Shown here: positions 11,648 to 23,785 of the stretch, piece after piece
Layout of the letters: the number at the start of each line of letters is the position of its first letter
Position numbering within the stretch: position 1 is the first letter of the stretch
Source of the DNA: Ischnura elegans
Taxonomy: Eukaryota; Arthropoda; Insecta; Odonata; Coenagrionidae
DNA length: 64,000 bases
Assembly: GCF_921293095.1 (NCBI RefSeq)
Contig: NC_060254.1
Span: 110,694,917-110,758,916, forward strand
Reading direction: 5' to 3'
Made by a program: the position numbers and the translations under genes
The notes under the pieces: generated by a model
Told to the model about the DNA's origin: nothing
What the model saw: only the letters and a program-made list of their open reading frames with translations
The model's database searches: none

Positions 11648-12038
11648 GAGCAAGCCTGGTTTAAGTTATCTTATCCCGTTTAGTATATATGCCGTTTCCA
11701 TTTCATGACACTGTTCAGGGTATCATTTCATTCGCTGTAAATAATTCCGATAATTATTCTTGAGTTCGCTGCTTTTTTTAGCTTTATTTCGCCTAAGAAC
11801 GTGGTTTAGCCTTCACGAGGAATCCCAAGGTTTGAAGGAAGTGTTTTTGTAAAGTACGTGTTTCTTCGCCAGTAATATTTGTGCTTTCATTGTTCTTGTC
11901 AGAAAAGGGCGATAGTGTGAATTTTCTTCGAAATCGTCACTTATTGTTTTCCGCTTATTCACTTTCACACGTCCGATTGCTAATGTAAATCGAGATGAGA
12001 CTGAATTGTTCATAATTGAGTTGGTTGCCCAGTTTCAG

Positions 12039-12073
12039 TAATGATACCTACATGTCTCTCGTATCAGATGGTG
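12039..12073 (+). other. Possible small exon
   Basis: A TTTCAG acceptor ends at 12038 and a consensus donor GTG/GTAAGT follows at 12073/12074. The enclosed 35 bases contain ATG codons, but the frame that reads on into the next candidate exon has no start, so the transcript may be non-coding. The polypyrimidine tract is weak. Confidence 0.25.
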
Positions 12074-12802
12074 GTAAGTTGTCCCGTGTCGCGATCCATT
12101 GTTATATTGTGATGATGTTGTCGCTAAGACGTATTCAGATTAATTTTTCCTGATTTGAGTATTTGTGGTTCTCTAGGGAAGTGCTTTCCCCAAGGTCAGA
12201 CGTATGTGCTACGTGGGCGATTACTTACAATTAGAGAATTGCTAAAACTTAATGACATGTCTCCCACCGTTGGCTGATAGCGATTTTAATCAAGTTTTAA
12301 CGTCTTCGTTGCTCCTTTGCTACGAAGACAAATCTGAAATAGTTTTCGTGGGCTTTACGCCAAGATGAGTGAATTTTTCGGTATGACCGCACATTGATAT
12401 GTGATAAGTCGCCTATGGTTACGCTGAGAGCCTCCAAGATTCATTTAATAATAGCTTCAAGAGTTGAAATAGATACGTCTCCTTTCTGTAGTCTGCGCGT
12501 GTTTGTAATTGCTTTAACTTAGCTCAATTATTCCGGGATTCCATCTGCATTCAACCAACCAAGACCTTTCAGTTTTCTACTTTAGTTTTCCCATTTTGGC
12601 TGTTCACCTATATGGTCATAACCATCGATATTGAGCTTTCATAACCATCAAGAGCTTTTCCTACGTAAGCATTTCCGTCGTCAAAGTAGTCGGATGTTGT
12701 TACGATAATATTTCATAATTCTTCTTTTATGCATTGAGTATTCTCGGTACGTACATAATGACAGCATTATGTTAATATGTGTCTTTTTCTTATTATTTCC
12801 AG

Positions 12803-12897
12803 TAAATCGAGTTCGTGTGAAAGTGGTGGCTTGTCTGTTATAACAGTGAGATTTATTGAAATTCTTCTACATTGGAGAGAGATACTTGGAATTAATG
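12803..12897 (+). other. Possible 95-nt internal exon
   Basis: A strong acceptor (TCTTTTTCTTATTATTTCCAG ending at 12802) and a good donor (AATG/GTAAGC at 12897/12898) bound 95 bases that are open in one frame. That frame encodes a serine-rich start and a hydrophobic LSVITVRFIEILLHW segment with no family match I know. It might belong to the transcript starting near 11611, with further exons beyond the repeats. Confidence 0.3.
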
Positions 12898-13671
12898 GTA
12901 AGCTTATTGAATTTTTTTCAATATTATATACCACTTTATTATGTTATATGCCAAGAAATTGATTTTGCTTATTATTGATCTTTATTTGAAATAGAAGCAA
13001 ATTTTTTTTACTTGTGTGGGGTTATATACTAAAGTTTGCGAAGTAGCACTTGAGTTTTGCTTGAATTGTTCCTCCGTGAGTTCTAAAAAAAATCATGTAC
13101 TAGAGAAAATACTGAATTGGATGAATGGAACTTTTTTGGTTCAAGTTTTCTTGATGCAGGTCTGGAGCTGGAGGATTACGGATTTATTTTAGTTTTGCGT
13201 AGCATTGCGTTCTTATTTCAAAATTTACCATAAGATCTCTTAGCAGCATCTAAAATCATACCTTCATTAAATATTCGTAGTGAATATTAGCTTCTTCTGA
13301 ATACACTTTACGAGTGATCTTCCGGGTATATATGCACTTCGTGAATGGTTGACAATATTAATTTCGCTGTTGTTATTTCTTGGGGCAGTACTTAAATTGG
13401 TTCCTTTGTAACACTAACACGTTTACGTCTCATTGTTACTTGTTATTATTGGTTCTCCTGCTCTTAATCTATAGTATATTAAACTGATAAAGTAATCTCG
13501 ATAGTCTTGCTTCGTAAATATTCACTAAAAATCTATTAACTTTCAATAAGCTCTCTTCTTTGAAACGCCGACAGCTTTCGATATGTTCTTGCCTTGGTAT
13601 CTTGAGGGTGGTTAATGGTGTTGAAAAGGCTCCTAACTTAATTGTTAACTTCTTCCGAATGTCTTTAGTTC
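12898..13671. other. AT-rich DNA, nothing recognised
   Basis: If the upstream exons are real this would be intron. No coding or repeat signature is visible before the LINE-B tail at 13672. Confidence 0.35.
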
Positions 13672-13995
13672 ACATCTACGTCTACACCATACAATGCGAG
13701 CCACCTCTTGGGTGTTTGGCAGGGGGTGATCAATCACCAGCATGCAGCATGCAATTGGACTCACGCATGCATCCCACACGGTACAAAAAACGTCACGGGT
13801 ACTAACAAATTATACCACCACACGCTGTTAGAAATTATAATAACATTCAGAAACATGCATTAAGTTATCCATGCGTTAGTAGGCTACACTACAAGTCATG
13901 CAATCTATTTATGAGTTTTAACGCTGCCGTTATAGTCTCTTATTTATCGTGGAAAAAAAGCATTCTTAATCTGTCTGTTCAGTTATCACGTCAGT
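13672..13995 (-). mobile_element. LINE-B 3' fragment
   Basis: Reading the minus strand, one frame gives NAFFPR, a stop, then IRDYNGS, the terminal motif of many non-LTR polyproteins. It is followed by ~200 bases of 3' UTR, then TGATCACCCCCTGCC, AACACCCAAGAGGTGG and a GTAGACGTAGATGTG tail. It is the best copy for seeing that the widely scattered 3' motif belongs to the same element as the reverse-transcriptase remnants. Confidence 0.7.
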
Positions 13996-15271
13996 TAACG
14001 ATTCCGTGCAACTAGGATATCCCTTCCATAGATAATGGCCTGTAACGCTTAATATCCTTTCCAGCTGTTTATTTTGCCCTTAAGGACACCTGTCACCGTC
14101 ACTTTATTTTTTTCCAACGTTGTTTACGTGGGAATTTTTGAGTCGCATATTTCCACTGGATTAATTGCCTCCGTAATAAAATAGAAAACAATGTTATGAA
14201 ACATAAGGCTGAAAATGCGATCAAATAATTGTAACATGGTTGCTCCCTTCTGAGCTATGCTTCATGAATTTTGCGGAAGATAGGCGATCATCATCGGAGT
14301 TATTGACGTGAATTTTAGTCTTCGCAAAGCTTTGGCGTCCGAAGATTGGTCTGCTTAGGTCCTTCTTTTGAAGGTTACCCTTGTTGCTGCAGGGATGAAT
14401 TCCAAAATTACTCCATTGTCAACCTTTTTATTGATGTCATTGTTATAAATCAATACCATTTTCATCGGCGATAATTCTACCTATGACATTCTCGATCGTC
14501 CTTTGTCTTTAGCCAATAATATTTCCTTATGTAATATTCTGCATGGAGTCATAAGAGTCGTACTAGCTGAAATTTTCCATTAGTTCATTTTCTACATGGA
14601 CTTGGTGTGCCGGTACATCTAATTCTTGTAACCCTCCTCCAAAATCACTCTTCTCGCAACACATCTGATGATCGCATTAAATACCAATGAATTTCCTTTT
14701 GCTCCACTTTCTATCGCTGTTAAGTTTCAATTTTCATACATATTTTTTATTGTATTATTTGTAATGCTTCGTCTCAGATTTTCCCTTAAGTTTTTATTTC
14801 AATTTATACATACCTACCATACTATTCCGAAGTGCGTTAAGTTGGTTCAACTGACTCAACTCAGCATAGGTGGTGAGGTCGAAGATAATCATCTTATCAT
14901 CTGTCAAAGTGGCTCGTGGATCAAACAAATTATTTGAAAAAATCATTTTTCTTAGTAGTTTAGCTCAGTGCACTTGCTAATGCATGATATTTTCACCTGC
15001 AAATAACTTTCAAAGTTAGTGGTATTTTCTCGTTAGGAGAAATTGCTTTTGTGGTCGGCGTAGTAAAAATGTCCTTAGATTTTCCTTTATTAGAATGATT
15101 ATATTCATTGTCAATTTTCCCGCGTTGGCACGATAACAGTCGCGGCTCTGAAAAGAAAATATTCCACTTTTCGTCAAAGGGTCGAATGCAAGAGGACTAG
15201 ATGGAAGAGTCATGAGTTCGTCCCATCGATAATTGATTTGGTTGGCTAATAATTTTTCTCCTTAGGCTTTT
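13996..15271. other. Non-coding, nothing recognised
   Basis: No coding, RNA or repeat signal that I can support. The open frame at 14668-14937 is AT-rich and without domain features. Confidence 0.35.
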
Positions 15272-15320
15272 GGGGGGGGGGGGGGTCTATTCCCCTCATC
15301 CTACCGTAGTTACGCCGCTG
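15272..15320. mobile_element. Terminal remnant of a hAT-like MITE
   Basis: A run of 14 G is followed by a C-rich stretch ending in GTAGTTACGCCGCTG. The reverse complement CAGCGGCGTAACTAC resembles the CAGTGGCG-type terminal repeat of hAT MITEs in insects. I cannot identify the other end, so only a solo terminus is called. Confidence 0.4.
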
Positions 15321-16318
15321 GGTGTATCTATTATTCGGTGTAGCCAATTTTTGATGCATCATATTCAATGATTCTCATTTATCCGCTGTAATCATCTGTT
15401 GAGAGAGGCGTTATGATTTGATGGAGGATGAGGGATTTAAAAGGCATTTACTTCTAGCTATAGTTATACTTAGCATGTATTGAAATGGTGTTGTCGCAAT
15501 TGGTGGGTTTTCATTGCATTTAGAACGAATTTCTATGGTAATTTAATGTAATGAAAAGGTCCAAATGGTTGAGTTGGCTTTTCTTGTAGCCAAGTCATTC
15601 GTTAAGGCAATGATTAGGGTATTTATTACTTTTAAAATTAAACCTTTTGTCTGATTGCTGATCTGAGCGCCCACATAATACTACGGCATATTTTCTCATT
15701 ATCTATCCCTCGTAACGTAAGCGTTTACATTAAACGTTGCCGGGCGAAAAAAAATCCATTTGGAAATCGCCCTTACATAAAAATTCCTCCTTGTATAATT
15801 GTGATTGGAGCGCCCATGAATTAGCCTTCTGCCATTTGTTAATGTTTCAGTGAAAACTCTTTTTTGAGTAACGTGGGTATTTAGCGGATAATTTCCTCGG
15901 GAACTGCTTGTGCCTTTATTGAATCGATCACAAGATCCGTTACCCTGTACTGCGGTACGTATGTACATCAGTGAACTAATAAGAACTAATAATGTCGAAG
16001 AAATTAATCTTAATTTCTTTGGGAGTTCCATATATTAAATATTCTGTACGAGTTCCAAAGTATTTTTAATGCTGAGTTTAGTTCAAAATGTTGAACAGTA
16101 AATAAATAGCATGCGTGACTCGGTGCACCGGGACTAATGTGCCAGAATAATTGCTCTAATAAGTCGATTAAGTTTATGGTTTTTGACCAAAACCATTGAG
16201 TGTATAATTCTAGTTGACGACTTTTTTTATACTATATATATTACTATACTATTTTGTGTAGAGTATTTATGACCAAAACATACGGACGCCCGGGCTCACT
16301 GTGTCTTCATGTCAAGTC
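15321..16318. other. Non-coding, nothing recognised
   Basis: AT-rich; the minus-strand open frame at 15699-16031 has no recognisable domain and probably arises by chance. Confidence 0.35.
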
Positions 16319-16660
16319 ATCAACATCATCATCATCCGGCCTCGATCAGATGTAATTTGTTTGACGCAGCTCTTCACCAAAGTCTGATTTTCTCTCCTTT
16401 TAACGCTAACATATCTGATTCTTTAGATTTACATCCTTCGACACCTGTTCTATGAATATCATTCGAGACCTTCCTCTACCTTTCTTCTGACCCACCTGCC
16501 CTTCAATTATAATATACTTCAAACCAATGTGCCGCATGACATTCCCGGTTAAATTTTCCTGTAATTCTTGTTCTGTCGTCGGGTAGCTGTTTTGCTTTAA
16601 CATCCTGATGGAGTAGAAAAAAAATGTCCATTCGTTATCTTGATGCATTAACAAATATTC
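16319..16660 (-). mobile_element. RTE-type retrotransposon 3' remnant
   Basis: The minus strand encodes NVMRHIGLKYIIIEGQV, then KKGRGRSRMIFIEQVSKD, the hallmark C-terminal block (RHDGL...IEGKI..GKRGRGRPR...) of RTE-like elements. The 3' side ends in a short GATGATGATG tail at about 16319-16337, which suits RTE elements, whose 3' ends carry short tandem repeats. The remaining open frame is 82 codons, and everything upstream in the element is missing. Confidence 0.75.
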
Positions 16661-18813
16661 TCCAGGTCGTAATAAACTTCTTACTTACTTCAGCACTTAT
16701 ATTACTGGCTGTTTTGGTACTCCTCTTTTTGAGGGATGCCCTGTTTGCTTGGGCTTTCCTAATGATGGGCCAGTTGATTTCTGAGTGTGAGTAAAACTTC
16801 CAAGCTTGCTTTCTCCCGTTTTACTTCTCTTAATCCTCCTATGGCCGTCTCTCCATCCAAAACTTGTGCTAGTGAATAATCCCCAGCGCCTTGGACATCA
16901 CTGACTGAATGCTTATTCAGGAGGAAAAATACCTTCCTATCGAACGGTAGCAATTGTTTGTTTTTTGGCTACGTACACTCGTTTCAAACATATCACACGA
17001 ACTTGCTAAACAGACGCAATCACCTTGAAATTTTCAGAGAATATAGAGTAGCCATACCATTTCAGGATTTTTCTCTCTCCCAGCAGCAAACCATTTGCGC
17101 TTAAGAAAATGCCAACGCAAAGTGTCTAAAAGACTCTAAAAAGGGTTGCGATACTCTGAGACCACCTGATGATTGGGACAGGTTGTAGTTGACGCCGTGA
17201 TTCATGCCCCTCATTGTCAGTGGAATTGTAGCAGTAATTGTATGCAATCAACTTCCTAAAATAGAATATCACTAATTTTAAGTCAGATAAGACTGTAATG
17301 TATTTACGACGAACTACCATCCTAGTCGGTTTATCTCAAAGGTTTTATTCAGTTTGGAAGTAGAGTCACTACTGTACTCATTGAATAATAATAAAAGGTC
17401 TCGTAGTAATTGCCAAATACTGGTTATAAAGGGTTAATGTAGGTTGTTTATCCGTTTGAACTTCTTCCACTGAAAGTGTTTGAAAACATTTTGAATTAAA
17501 TTTATCTTATCCTCGGTGTTTATGTCGCATTTTCACTTGAAAAGATTGAGTGCGTTCTCCAATCATTCCTATACCCTCAAATCATTCAGCCTTATGTGAA
17601 GTAGTTATACAGATTTCCAAGGGAACAATTTTGTTGATAAATTATTATAGTGCAAAATTATACCTTAACGTCCAGGAAATACTTATGCGTTGATGAAATT
17701 GAAGAACCATGATTAATTTGTTCACCAAAATCCATCCGAAGATTGGTTGGACGCAGTTTTCGACTTCCACTCTCCCCATATTTTCATATTTGGGCGTTTC
17801 TTCCGAATTTTTCCGTTCTAATTTGATGCATTTTACTCATTCTCGATTTTCCATTATTTATTTTGATCCTTCTGATAATTCTTCTCTAACTCCTTATTTC
17901 CCATAATGCCACCTGTAACTTCTCTGCTGCTGCCAACATCCACCCCTAGTTTCCATGCATAAACATGCTCCATGTGTAGCAACTGATCCGCTGTTTCCTT
18001 GCTGTTGTGTTACCATACTAACACTTTCCTGCCTCATTCATCGCTGCTGAATCGGCCTCTGAGGTAGCAAGATCATTTTACGTGTTCCATATTTTGTTTT
18101 CCTAGCTGAAAGTTATTTTGCTGTATATTCTAGTTTTATTTTTATTGTTTTTTCGCTGATATTTGAGAGTTTACTTTTTCTTATTTATCAGTCTCATCAC
18201 TACCATGTCGTCCGCTAATCTCAACGTTAGCTCCAACTCATCCTTGTTAGACATTGACTTCTGAAGCCTTCTCTTTGATTTCTTAATGGCATAATCGATG
18301 TATACACCGCTTTGAGGTGAAAAAATGCCCCCTTAATGTCAATTGTAAAAGATTCAAATATGTGAAATCGCAATCATCTTAGCTAATGCAATGCTATGAC
18401 CGTTAAAATCATATTAATTTATGGTAAAGTGCAACATGTGCCTATAGCAATAATTATATTAGTCTTTTAACCATTACCTTCGCGTCTTGATTATATCTTT
18501 CGCGGCACATGCTGATTAAAAAGTGGCATGCGTGTGAATGCCGCGTGGTATATCGGATATTTTGCCCCGACGTTTAGTGACCGATTGCTGGTCACTGGGA
18601 ATGGCGCTGGTGGCGTTTTATTTGAAGTGTAAGCGGTGGGCGGAGGAGGTGAGGACAGGAGGGGAAAGATGGGGAAATTTGTGAATGATCATGCGTTGCT
18701 GATTCTCAATCCAGTGTATCTGTTGGAATTATTTTTGTTTTCCTTTATCTCAATTACCTTACGGACGAGTCTGGGTTTGAAGTGTTTCACTTTCGCGATG
18801 ACTTAGGGTTTTT
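16661..18813. other. Non-coding, nothing firm
   Basis: A 19-codon ORF with a good start context (ACCATGTCG, 18204 onward) follows a TTATCAG acceptor-like site. It is too short to call. Otherwise I see only AT-rich sequence. Confidence 0.3.
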
Positions 18814-19600
18814 CTAAATAGGTCGCGTCGGAAGGGAGGGAGGTTTGTAAATCGTATCGGAAGGGAGGAAGGCTTTCTTTTGGCTGAGGATGTTTCGAAT
18901 CTTTGGATGTATTCCTGTTATCCCCGGTAGCAATATTTTTAATATTGCGGGATGTAGGTCCATTGCCGTGGCCGTTACAATGTAGGATGCCCTTAAGCTT
19001 AATAGTTTTTGAAGGTAGATTCTTCTTGTCACTCAGTCGGATCGAACGATCGTTACTGAGGTGTTATGGCCTCGTTTAGATGAGCAAGGTGATTACCAGA
19101 ATTAGCATGTTGACGTCAGTTTTATGTATACTTACGGTGTGCCCTAGGTCGAGGAATGGCAGTTTTCCTACCTTTTATATTTCCATAAGGACCTTCGATC
19201 TGAAGACGCTGACCTGCAATGCCAGCGAAACTGTTGTCACTAAAACACAACGGAGGCGGTGAAAACCCGAATAGAATGCAGAGATGGTTCCATAGCTGGA
19301 GAGATGGGATATCCCGTCGTCGTCCCATTTGTTCGTATAACTGTTTCTCCACCGGAAGAATGTGCTGAGTAGAAAAAATTATTTCAGAGAAGCGATATTC
19401 TTGTCAGAATTTTCTGATATTAGTTAGGCTTCCTCCTCTAGGTATGTTCTTAAAAAGTGATGTGACGTCGAAACTGACTATGGTGTCCGCCTGGTTTACC
19501 CGTATGTCTTTTATGATTTGTAGGAAATGTTGTGAGTTCTTTACGAAAGATCTCTACTTTCGGTTGCAGTATTTTCGGTAATTATATGGCCAGCCGGTGC
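18814..19600 (-). mobile_element. Penelope-like element, reverse-transcriptase remnant
   Basis: From about 19545 down to 19430 the minus strand reads KNSQHFLQIIKDIRVN, then TIVSFDVTSLFKNIP. This matches the KNS.HF...I and (L/V)SFDV.SLF(T/K).(V/I)P signatures of Penelope-like reverse transcriptases. Further down, YEQ is followed by a frameshifted relic of the TDG..MGSPLSP block. The open frame at 18814-19032 may be a further piece, but I cannot prove it. Endonuclease and catalytic YVDD motifs are not visible, so the element is broken. Confidence 0.65.
19200..19231 (+). ncRNA. Hammerhead-ribozyme-like motif
   Basis: CTGAAGA is followed by C and GCTG, an 11-nt loop, CAGC and then GAAAC. This reproduces the hammerhead core CUGANGA / stem II / GAAA with a 4-bp stem II. 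Penelope-like elements are known to carry such motifs in their terminal repeats. It lies beside a Penelope fragment, but on the opposite strand to that fragment's coding sense. Stems I and III and the cleavage site were not resolved, so activity is unproven. Confidence 0.45.
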
Positions 19601-19642
19601 GATGGGGCGTGTATGGTGATAACGATAGGTCTCATGTCAGTG

Positions 19643-20440
19643 GTGCAGTCTCTTTCAAATATCGGTCCACAAATCCGGCGCAGTCGCCTCAATAATTTTC
19701 CGGAGTCGACCTTCGTGTTTGGCTAGTGAGAGCCATTTCTAATAGGAGTCAATTTAACTTGATCTGTCAGTGCAACTTCACTATTTCACTCTCCCCCCAA
19801 CCAAAAAGTTCCATCATCGATTAAAGCGGAGAAGAGTTTAAGGTTTTTTCGGCGAGTAACTCATCGCGCGAAGAAGTGAGACGAACATCCGAGTCGTCTG
19901 GTAACCTTATACAGCACGCAGAGTGCAAGTAAAATTTCCAGGGAGTTTCGAGGATAATACTCTAATATTTTTCTCCACACTGTTTTGTAAATACGTAGCT
20001 TTATACGCCAGTGTTAATATTATCGTTTCCCTCTCGGTTAACATCTGCACTCGCGTTCACTTGTGTCGGCGGTGAAGGATTTTAAATGTTTACAAGTGGA
20101 ATAGCGGCTACTCCCTAAGTTTAAGTTCATTTGGTATACAAGTAGTGCCTAGATTACGAATACCGCAGCTTATTTCTATCCTGAAAATAGATAATATGAA
20201 AAAGTATTTTAATTAGTAAACTGGCAAAAACTACAGGTAAAATAATTTTTAATTAGGGAATATCATTTTTTCATTACTTTTCAGATGAGCAATCGCATTG
20301 CCTTGGATTGCTAATAAGATAATTATAAACTTTTACTAAAAGAAATTGCGAGATATTTATGGGCATTAAGTAAAATAGGCTTTTAGACCACAATGAGTCG
20401 TAGGAAGTGTTGTCCTTTTCTTTCTGGGGAATACTCGTAC
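19643..20440 (+). repeat. Repeat unit U, copy 2
   Basis: Diverged copy of the unit seen at 7190-8090, immediately followed by copy 3. Shared anchors are the CGGCGCAG and GTCGACCTTCG blocks at the head and TAGGAAGTGTTGTCCTTTTC at the tail. Confidence 0.7.
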
Positions 20441-21310
20441 AGTCACTTTCAAAAAACGGACCCCATACCCGGCGCAGCCGTCTGCGTTATTCTTCGAAGT
20501 CGACCTTCGCGTATTGCTTCCACGTTCCTTGTCCACTGGGGATCGATTCGACTCAGGTATTACAAATGGTGCAACTTGACTACTTTAACCGTCATCAAGA
20601 GCCCCAAGCACGATTTCAGAGGTAGGAAGGCCCCGTGAACCTCCCCCCCCTCCCCCCCACACAGCCAAACAATGTCGAAGAAAGCGGAAAAGAATATAAG
20701 GATTTTGCCATCAAGTAACCCATCGCGCGAGGGAGAGGGGAGACATCTGAGTCGTTTGGTAAACTCATACAAAATATATAAGACAAATAAAATTTTCGGA
20801 GCATTTCGAGCATATTACTCCAATATTTTTTCTCCACATCGCCTTGTGAAAATTACCTAAATATATACGCCAATTTAAATATTGTCATCTGCGTTACGGT
20901 TACCATCCGTGTCGGCGGTTAATGATTTTCAGTCAATTTTTCAATGTTTATAAGTGAAATAGCAGTTACTCCCCAAGTAGTAGGATATTCGGACTACAAG
21001 TAGTGCCAACCTTTTGAATACCGCAACTTATTCCCATACTGTGAATAAAAAATCAGAAGAAGGATTTTTAATTTTTTAGCGGTCAAAACTACCGGTACGG
21101 CATTTTTTTATGGGAGAAAATAATTTTGCATCATTATTTCGGATGAGCAATTGGATTGCCTTTAAATTTTATTGAATTGCTCTTAAAATAAATATAAATT
21201 TTCATTGAAAGAAGCAGCAGATATTTATTGGCATCGAGTAAAATAGCAGGCTTTTAGACCATAATGCGTCGTAGGAGATGTTGTCCTTTTCTTTCTGGGG
21301 AATGCTCTTA
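20440..21310 (+). repeat. Repeat unit U, copy 3
   Basis: Tandem with copy 2, at a spacing of about 800-870 bases. The tail repeats GTAGGAGATGTTGTCC then TTTCTTTCTGGGG, exactly as in copy 2. Several open frames here are shadows kept by homology among copies, not genes. Confidence 0.7.
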
Positions 21311-22900
21311 CATTAGTATTATTGAGTGTTTTTTTAATAAAAATAGTACGAGCAACATGAGCGTTATGATGGTGAGTCAACCAGTTATGGCGGTCATAGA
21401 AAAGCATCATTTACTTGCCCTTCTGAAATGAAGATTTTACGAATCACCCTGCCTGCGCCCTTCCCAACTTGAACTCATCCCTTTAATTTATGATGTAAAA
21501 CCACTTACACATAATAATGTGAAGCACATTGCCGTGCATGATATCACCAGGCGCTAATTACGACAGTTTTTAGCAGCAAAAAAGACACAGAAAAGGGTGA
21601 AGACTTAGGTTAACCTCTCAATGAAGGGACAAAGATAAAACATGTTGCATTAATGTGCCTTCATTCTTTTCTTGTCCCTCTTTCGTCGTCGTCTAGGTTT
21701 CCTGTAAAGCGCTGCACTCCAATCAGTATATTTGGCAGCTAATAAATATAATTTGTATCAGAGTGCAGAAATAGTCATCATTTACCCAGCACAGTATATT
21801 TTTATCGTATAAAAATTATGCATGCGTAGTTTTGTGTTTGTGATCATGTGATCAGCATTTGTTCGCCCACGAGACTAAGTGAGTTCATTACGTGCGTGTA
21901 AGTTCCATAATTGCTGTGAAACCACTTATTATATAATACTGTAGAGTACATCGATATGCATGATATCATCATGGATTAATTACGACTGATTCTAGTAGAA
22001 AAAAGAAAAGAAAGTAGGGAAATACTTAGTTTGACCTCTCAATGAAAGGTGCAAATATGTACTAAAGTGCCTTAAAATAGTGAGAAATAGGCAAAAAATC
22101 ATTTAATTTATACTTTCGATGGTTTTTTAGTATCGGAAATATATTAATGATAACTGTTAAGGCATTCAAACTTTCGATGAACATGATGTGGTTTTTAATA
22201 CCTTATTGATACCTGGAATTCATTAAGCATTATTTAAACATTTGCTTAGGGAAATGTTAGTAACGACTGGAATAAATATGATACCGAAGTAGACTTAATA
22301 ATTTAGCGCGCATTAGTATTTTTGATTTCTCGTGTGGTGAGGCAACTGCAAAACTGTAGGATATTATATATCCCAAGAAAAATAATACAAGAGGAATAAT
22401 GAGTGCGCCGATCTGAGCGCCGTGAAAGAGTGTCTAAAACACTTCAATATGCATTCAAATTGTTTGGTAATCATGTGTTGAAGGCATAATTTAGAAGGGT
22501 ATTTCGTTGTCAACTTTTAGAATCCTCGTTCATACGTAAATTCCAATTTTCGTGTCATCCTTATTTGTGCGTTGCGACCCATCTACGTCTCGGTGTTTTT
22601 TAATGCAAGCCATACTTCTCAGACTATTTATCCCAGACTAATATAAGGGTGAGATCGCATAACTGAGAAATTATGCCTCGCCTTGTGTTCTTGCACCGGG
22701 GGGAGTCGGGGAAGTCACGAAAAATTTAGGAATACTGAAGAGTGCCTCGTTAATACTTTAGCGGACGGCGAGAGTAAGTCAAACAGGCCCTTTCAAGGGC
22801 ACAGAAGGCATAGGCAATACTAGAAGTTCGTGCTCAGCGGAATACGTTGTTGCTCGTGGTGGCCATGGGGACAGATTTTGAAAGTGACTACGTCTTCTAC
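21311..22900 (+). repeat. Third, diverged copy of inner-arm sequence
   Basis: Anchors in order match the left arm: CCCAACTTGA (21463 against 8464), a TATATTTGGnA(T/G)CT block (about 21727 against 8730), and GACTGGAATAAATATGAT (22265 against 9181). From about 22560 to 22890 it instead follows the right arm's extra 0.4-kb segment (TGCGTTGCGAC, CCCTTTCAAGGGCAC, GGGGACAGA, AGTGACTA). It is considerably more diverged than the arms are from each other. Confidence 0.65.
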
Positions 22901-23075
22901 AGGAAGGAAGTACATCTTCTTTTTGGACAAACCATAAATACAACGAGTTTTAGGGTCTTTTGGTGCTAGCTTCTTTGTAGCTTCTGGTTTACCTTTGTGT
23001 TTTTGGATAGCTTCTGCTGTTATCCTTTTGTAGTAGTTCGGTCACGTTCATATCCGGTTTGGGTCGTCCTTAATT

Positions 23076-23785
23076 ACCCCTTCTCCGATGATACCACTCT
23101 GCTGGCCCAGGGATCCGATCCGTACAAAACGGCTGATATACTTCAAGATCACCTGGATGCCTATGAGGACTGGGCATCAGAATGGAAGCTTAGCGTCAAT
23201 GCACAAAAATGCAACCACATCATCTTCAGCAGAAGACCAAAAGCCGGCGATGGCCACGATGTCTACTACGGCAACAAACGCATCCCAAAATGCACCACGG
23301 CTAAATACCTAGGCGTTCTGCTTGATAAACGACTCACCTGGGCAAACCATATCCAATCAAGCATCAAGAAATCGAATGGAATATACGCTGCCTTATTCCC
23401 GTTGCTGAAGTCTAATTCACCGCTAGCGCTCAAAACCAAACTTCTGCTTTATAATTCATCCATCAAACCGCTTTTAACATATGCCTCTCCCGTATGGCTC
23501 CATGCTGCCGCCACCCATTTAAAACGCATTCAATCTTGCGAAAATAAAATCGTCAGGAAAATTATTGGAGCCCCATGGTTTATTAGTAATAGACAAATAC
23601 GAACAGACTTACGAATTACCCCTATTTTAACATTCCTAAAATCTGCAATAGACAAATTTCAATACTCTCTTGGCAAAACTAATAATGAGCTAATTATGAA
23701 TCTCTGGGATTACGTAATTCCGAATAAACCCAAACATAAAACCCCTAAATTTGCCCTCCATCCTTCCCACATCACTTTACCCTAA
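23076..23785 (+). mobile_element. Jockey-type non-LTR retrotransposon, 5'-truncated, ORF2 C-terminal part
   Basis: About 235 codons are open without a stop and encode the C-terminal half of a reverse transcriptase. FSDDTTLLAQ corresponds to the catalytic F/Y-A-D-D box (S replaces A). It is followed by WKLSVNAQKC, TAKYLGVLLDKRLTW, LLYNSSIKPLLTYASPVW and NKIVRKIIGAPWF, in the order and style of Jockey-clade ORF2. The preceding ~26 codons from 22997 do not fit the family, so the truncation point lies near 23076. The endonuclease and the N-terminal RT are absent. It is the least decayed coding segment of any transposon here, implying recent insertion. The 3' UTR probably continues to about 23.9-24.1 kb. 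Confidence 0.85.
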
